NCBI GenBank assembly: GCA_964057225.1 | Contig: OZ059895.1 | Location: 14,306,001 to 14,370,000 of the forward strand | Direction: 5' to 3' | Length of the DNA: 64,000 nt | From: Auanema rhodensis | Lineage: Eukaryota; Nematoda; Chromadorea; Rhabditida; Rhabditidae | In this document: one piece after another, positions 63,717 to 64,000 of the stretch | How the letters are laid out: each line of letters opens with the position of its first letter | Position numbering within the stretch: position 1 is the stretch's first letter | The notes under the pieces: generated by a model | Told to the model about the DNA's origin: nothing | What the model saw: the letters and a program-made list of their open reading frames with translations, nothing else | Database searches by the model: none | Program-made: the position numbers and the translations under genes

Positions 63717-64000
63717 ATGGATAGAAAGGGGAAATGAGGAATAGCAATGAGCATAGTTAAGTACATATAGTAAATAGAAAGTGAATTTTCTTTACTATAC
63801 GTATATAATTCGTAACTATATACATTTATAATCGAGATATTCTTATTCTTCTTCATCATATAAGGTTGTGCTCCCAAAAAAAAGCAATAAGAATGAGAAA
63901 TATTTGAGAAAAAAAGGCGAATTAAACGATATAGCTGCCAAAATTAATTTATCTTTCCTTTAAAGGTGAAATAAAAAAATTTAAATTTTAAGAAAATGAC

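Larger units (their letters stand above)
59036..64000. other. GA-rich region upstream of the receptor gene
   Basis: Nearly 5 kb, purine-rich on the + strand, with several long GA or CT microsatellites. It probably holds the receptor promoter and perhaps 5' untranslated exons. The short ORFs here are mostly microsatellite translations. A 69-codon + ORF at 62580 follows a TTTCAG, but it runs into the CT repeat and is not supported. Confidence 0.45.

Noticed and set aside
1-64000. tRNA genes
   Set aside because: I did not recognise any A-box/B-box pair with a cloverleaf by eye. A tRNAscan run would be decisive.

Overview
The window is nuclear DNA of a nematode. It is AT-rich, with many short exons, GT..AG introns and long GA/CT microsatellites. 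The decisive evidence is 15 copies of a small RNA gene on the minus strand that begin with the exact 22-nt nematode spliced leader SL1. Each continues into a GT donor, an Sm-type site (AAATTTTGG) and a 3' hairpin. I cannot name the species. Many splice acceptors are looser than in Caenorhabditis (AAG, TAG and CAG are all used), so a non-Caenorhabditis nematode is likely.

Layout: (1) 383-17830, + strand: a PH-RhoGAP gene of the ARHGAP21/23 (worm pac-1) type, with a 9.6-kb pyrimidine-rich intron between the PH and RhoGAP parts. (2) 19621-20400: three SL1 RNA genes. (3) 20732-27408, - strand: the Hsp70-interacting protein HIP/ST13 in 11 exons. Its 5.1-kb intron holds, on the opposite strand (22197-26348), a complete 10-exon gene for a secreted protein with ten copies of a CKYRKSCY motif. 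(4) 28389-28480: a solitary SL1 RNA gene. (5) 28.5-33.8 kb: a CT-rich region without a convincing gene. (6) 33811-41444, + strand: a 26-exon membrane adenylyl-cyclase-like protein whose catalytic residues are largely replaced. (7) 41842-44425, - strand: a PLP-dependent aromatic amino-acid decarboxylase in 15 exons, with a possible small thioredoxin-fold ORF just downstream. (8) 46160-49666: eleven SL1 RNA genes in a tandem array with a 340-343-bp period. (9) 51406-54001, + strand: a membrane-anchored protein probably of the DUF7064/7065 (CrtC-like) type. (10) 55264-59035, - strand: a rhodopsin-family 7TM receptor in 10 exons. (11) 59-64 kb: GA-rich DNA without a convincing gene.

All seven main gene models were built by hand from splice sites, and their reading phase is consistent across every intron. 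Taken together, the window has candidate neuronal signalling genes (amine synthesis, peptide-type GPCR, cyclase-like protein), cell-polarity and chaperone genes, and trans-splicing loci that supply the leader for this animal's mRNAs. No functional link between the protein genes is implied by their proximity.
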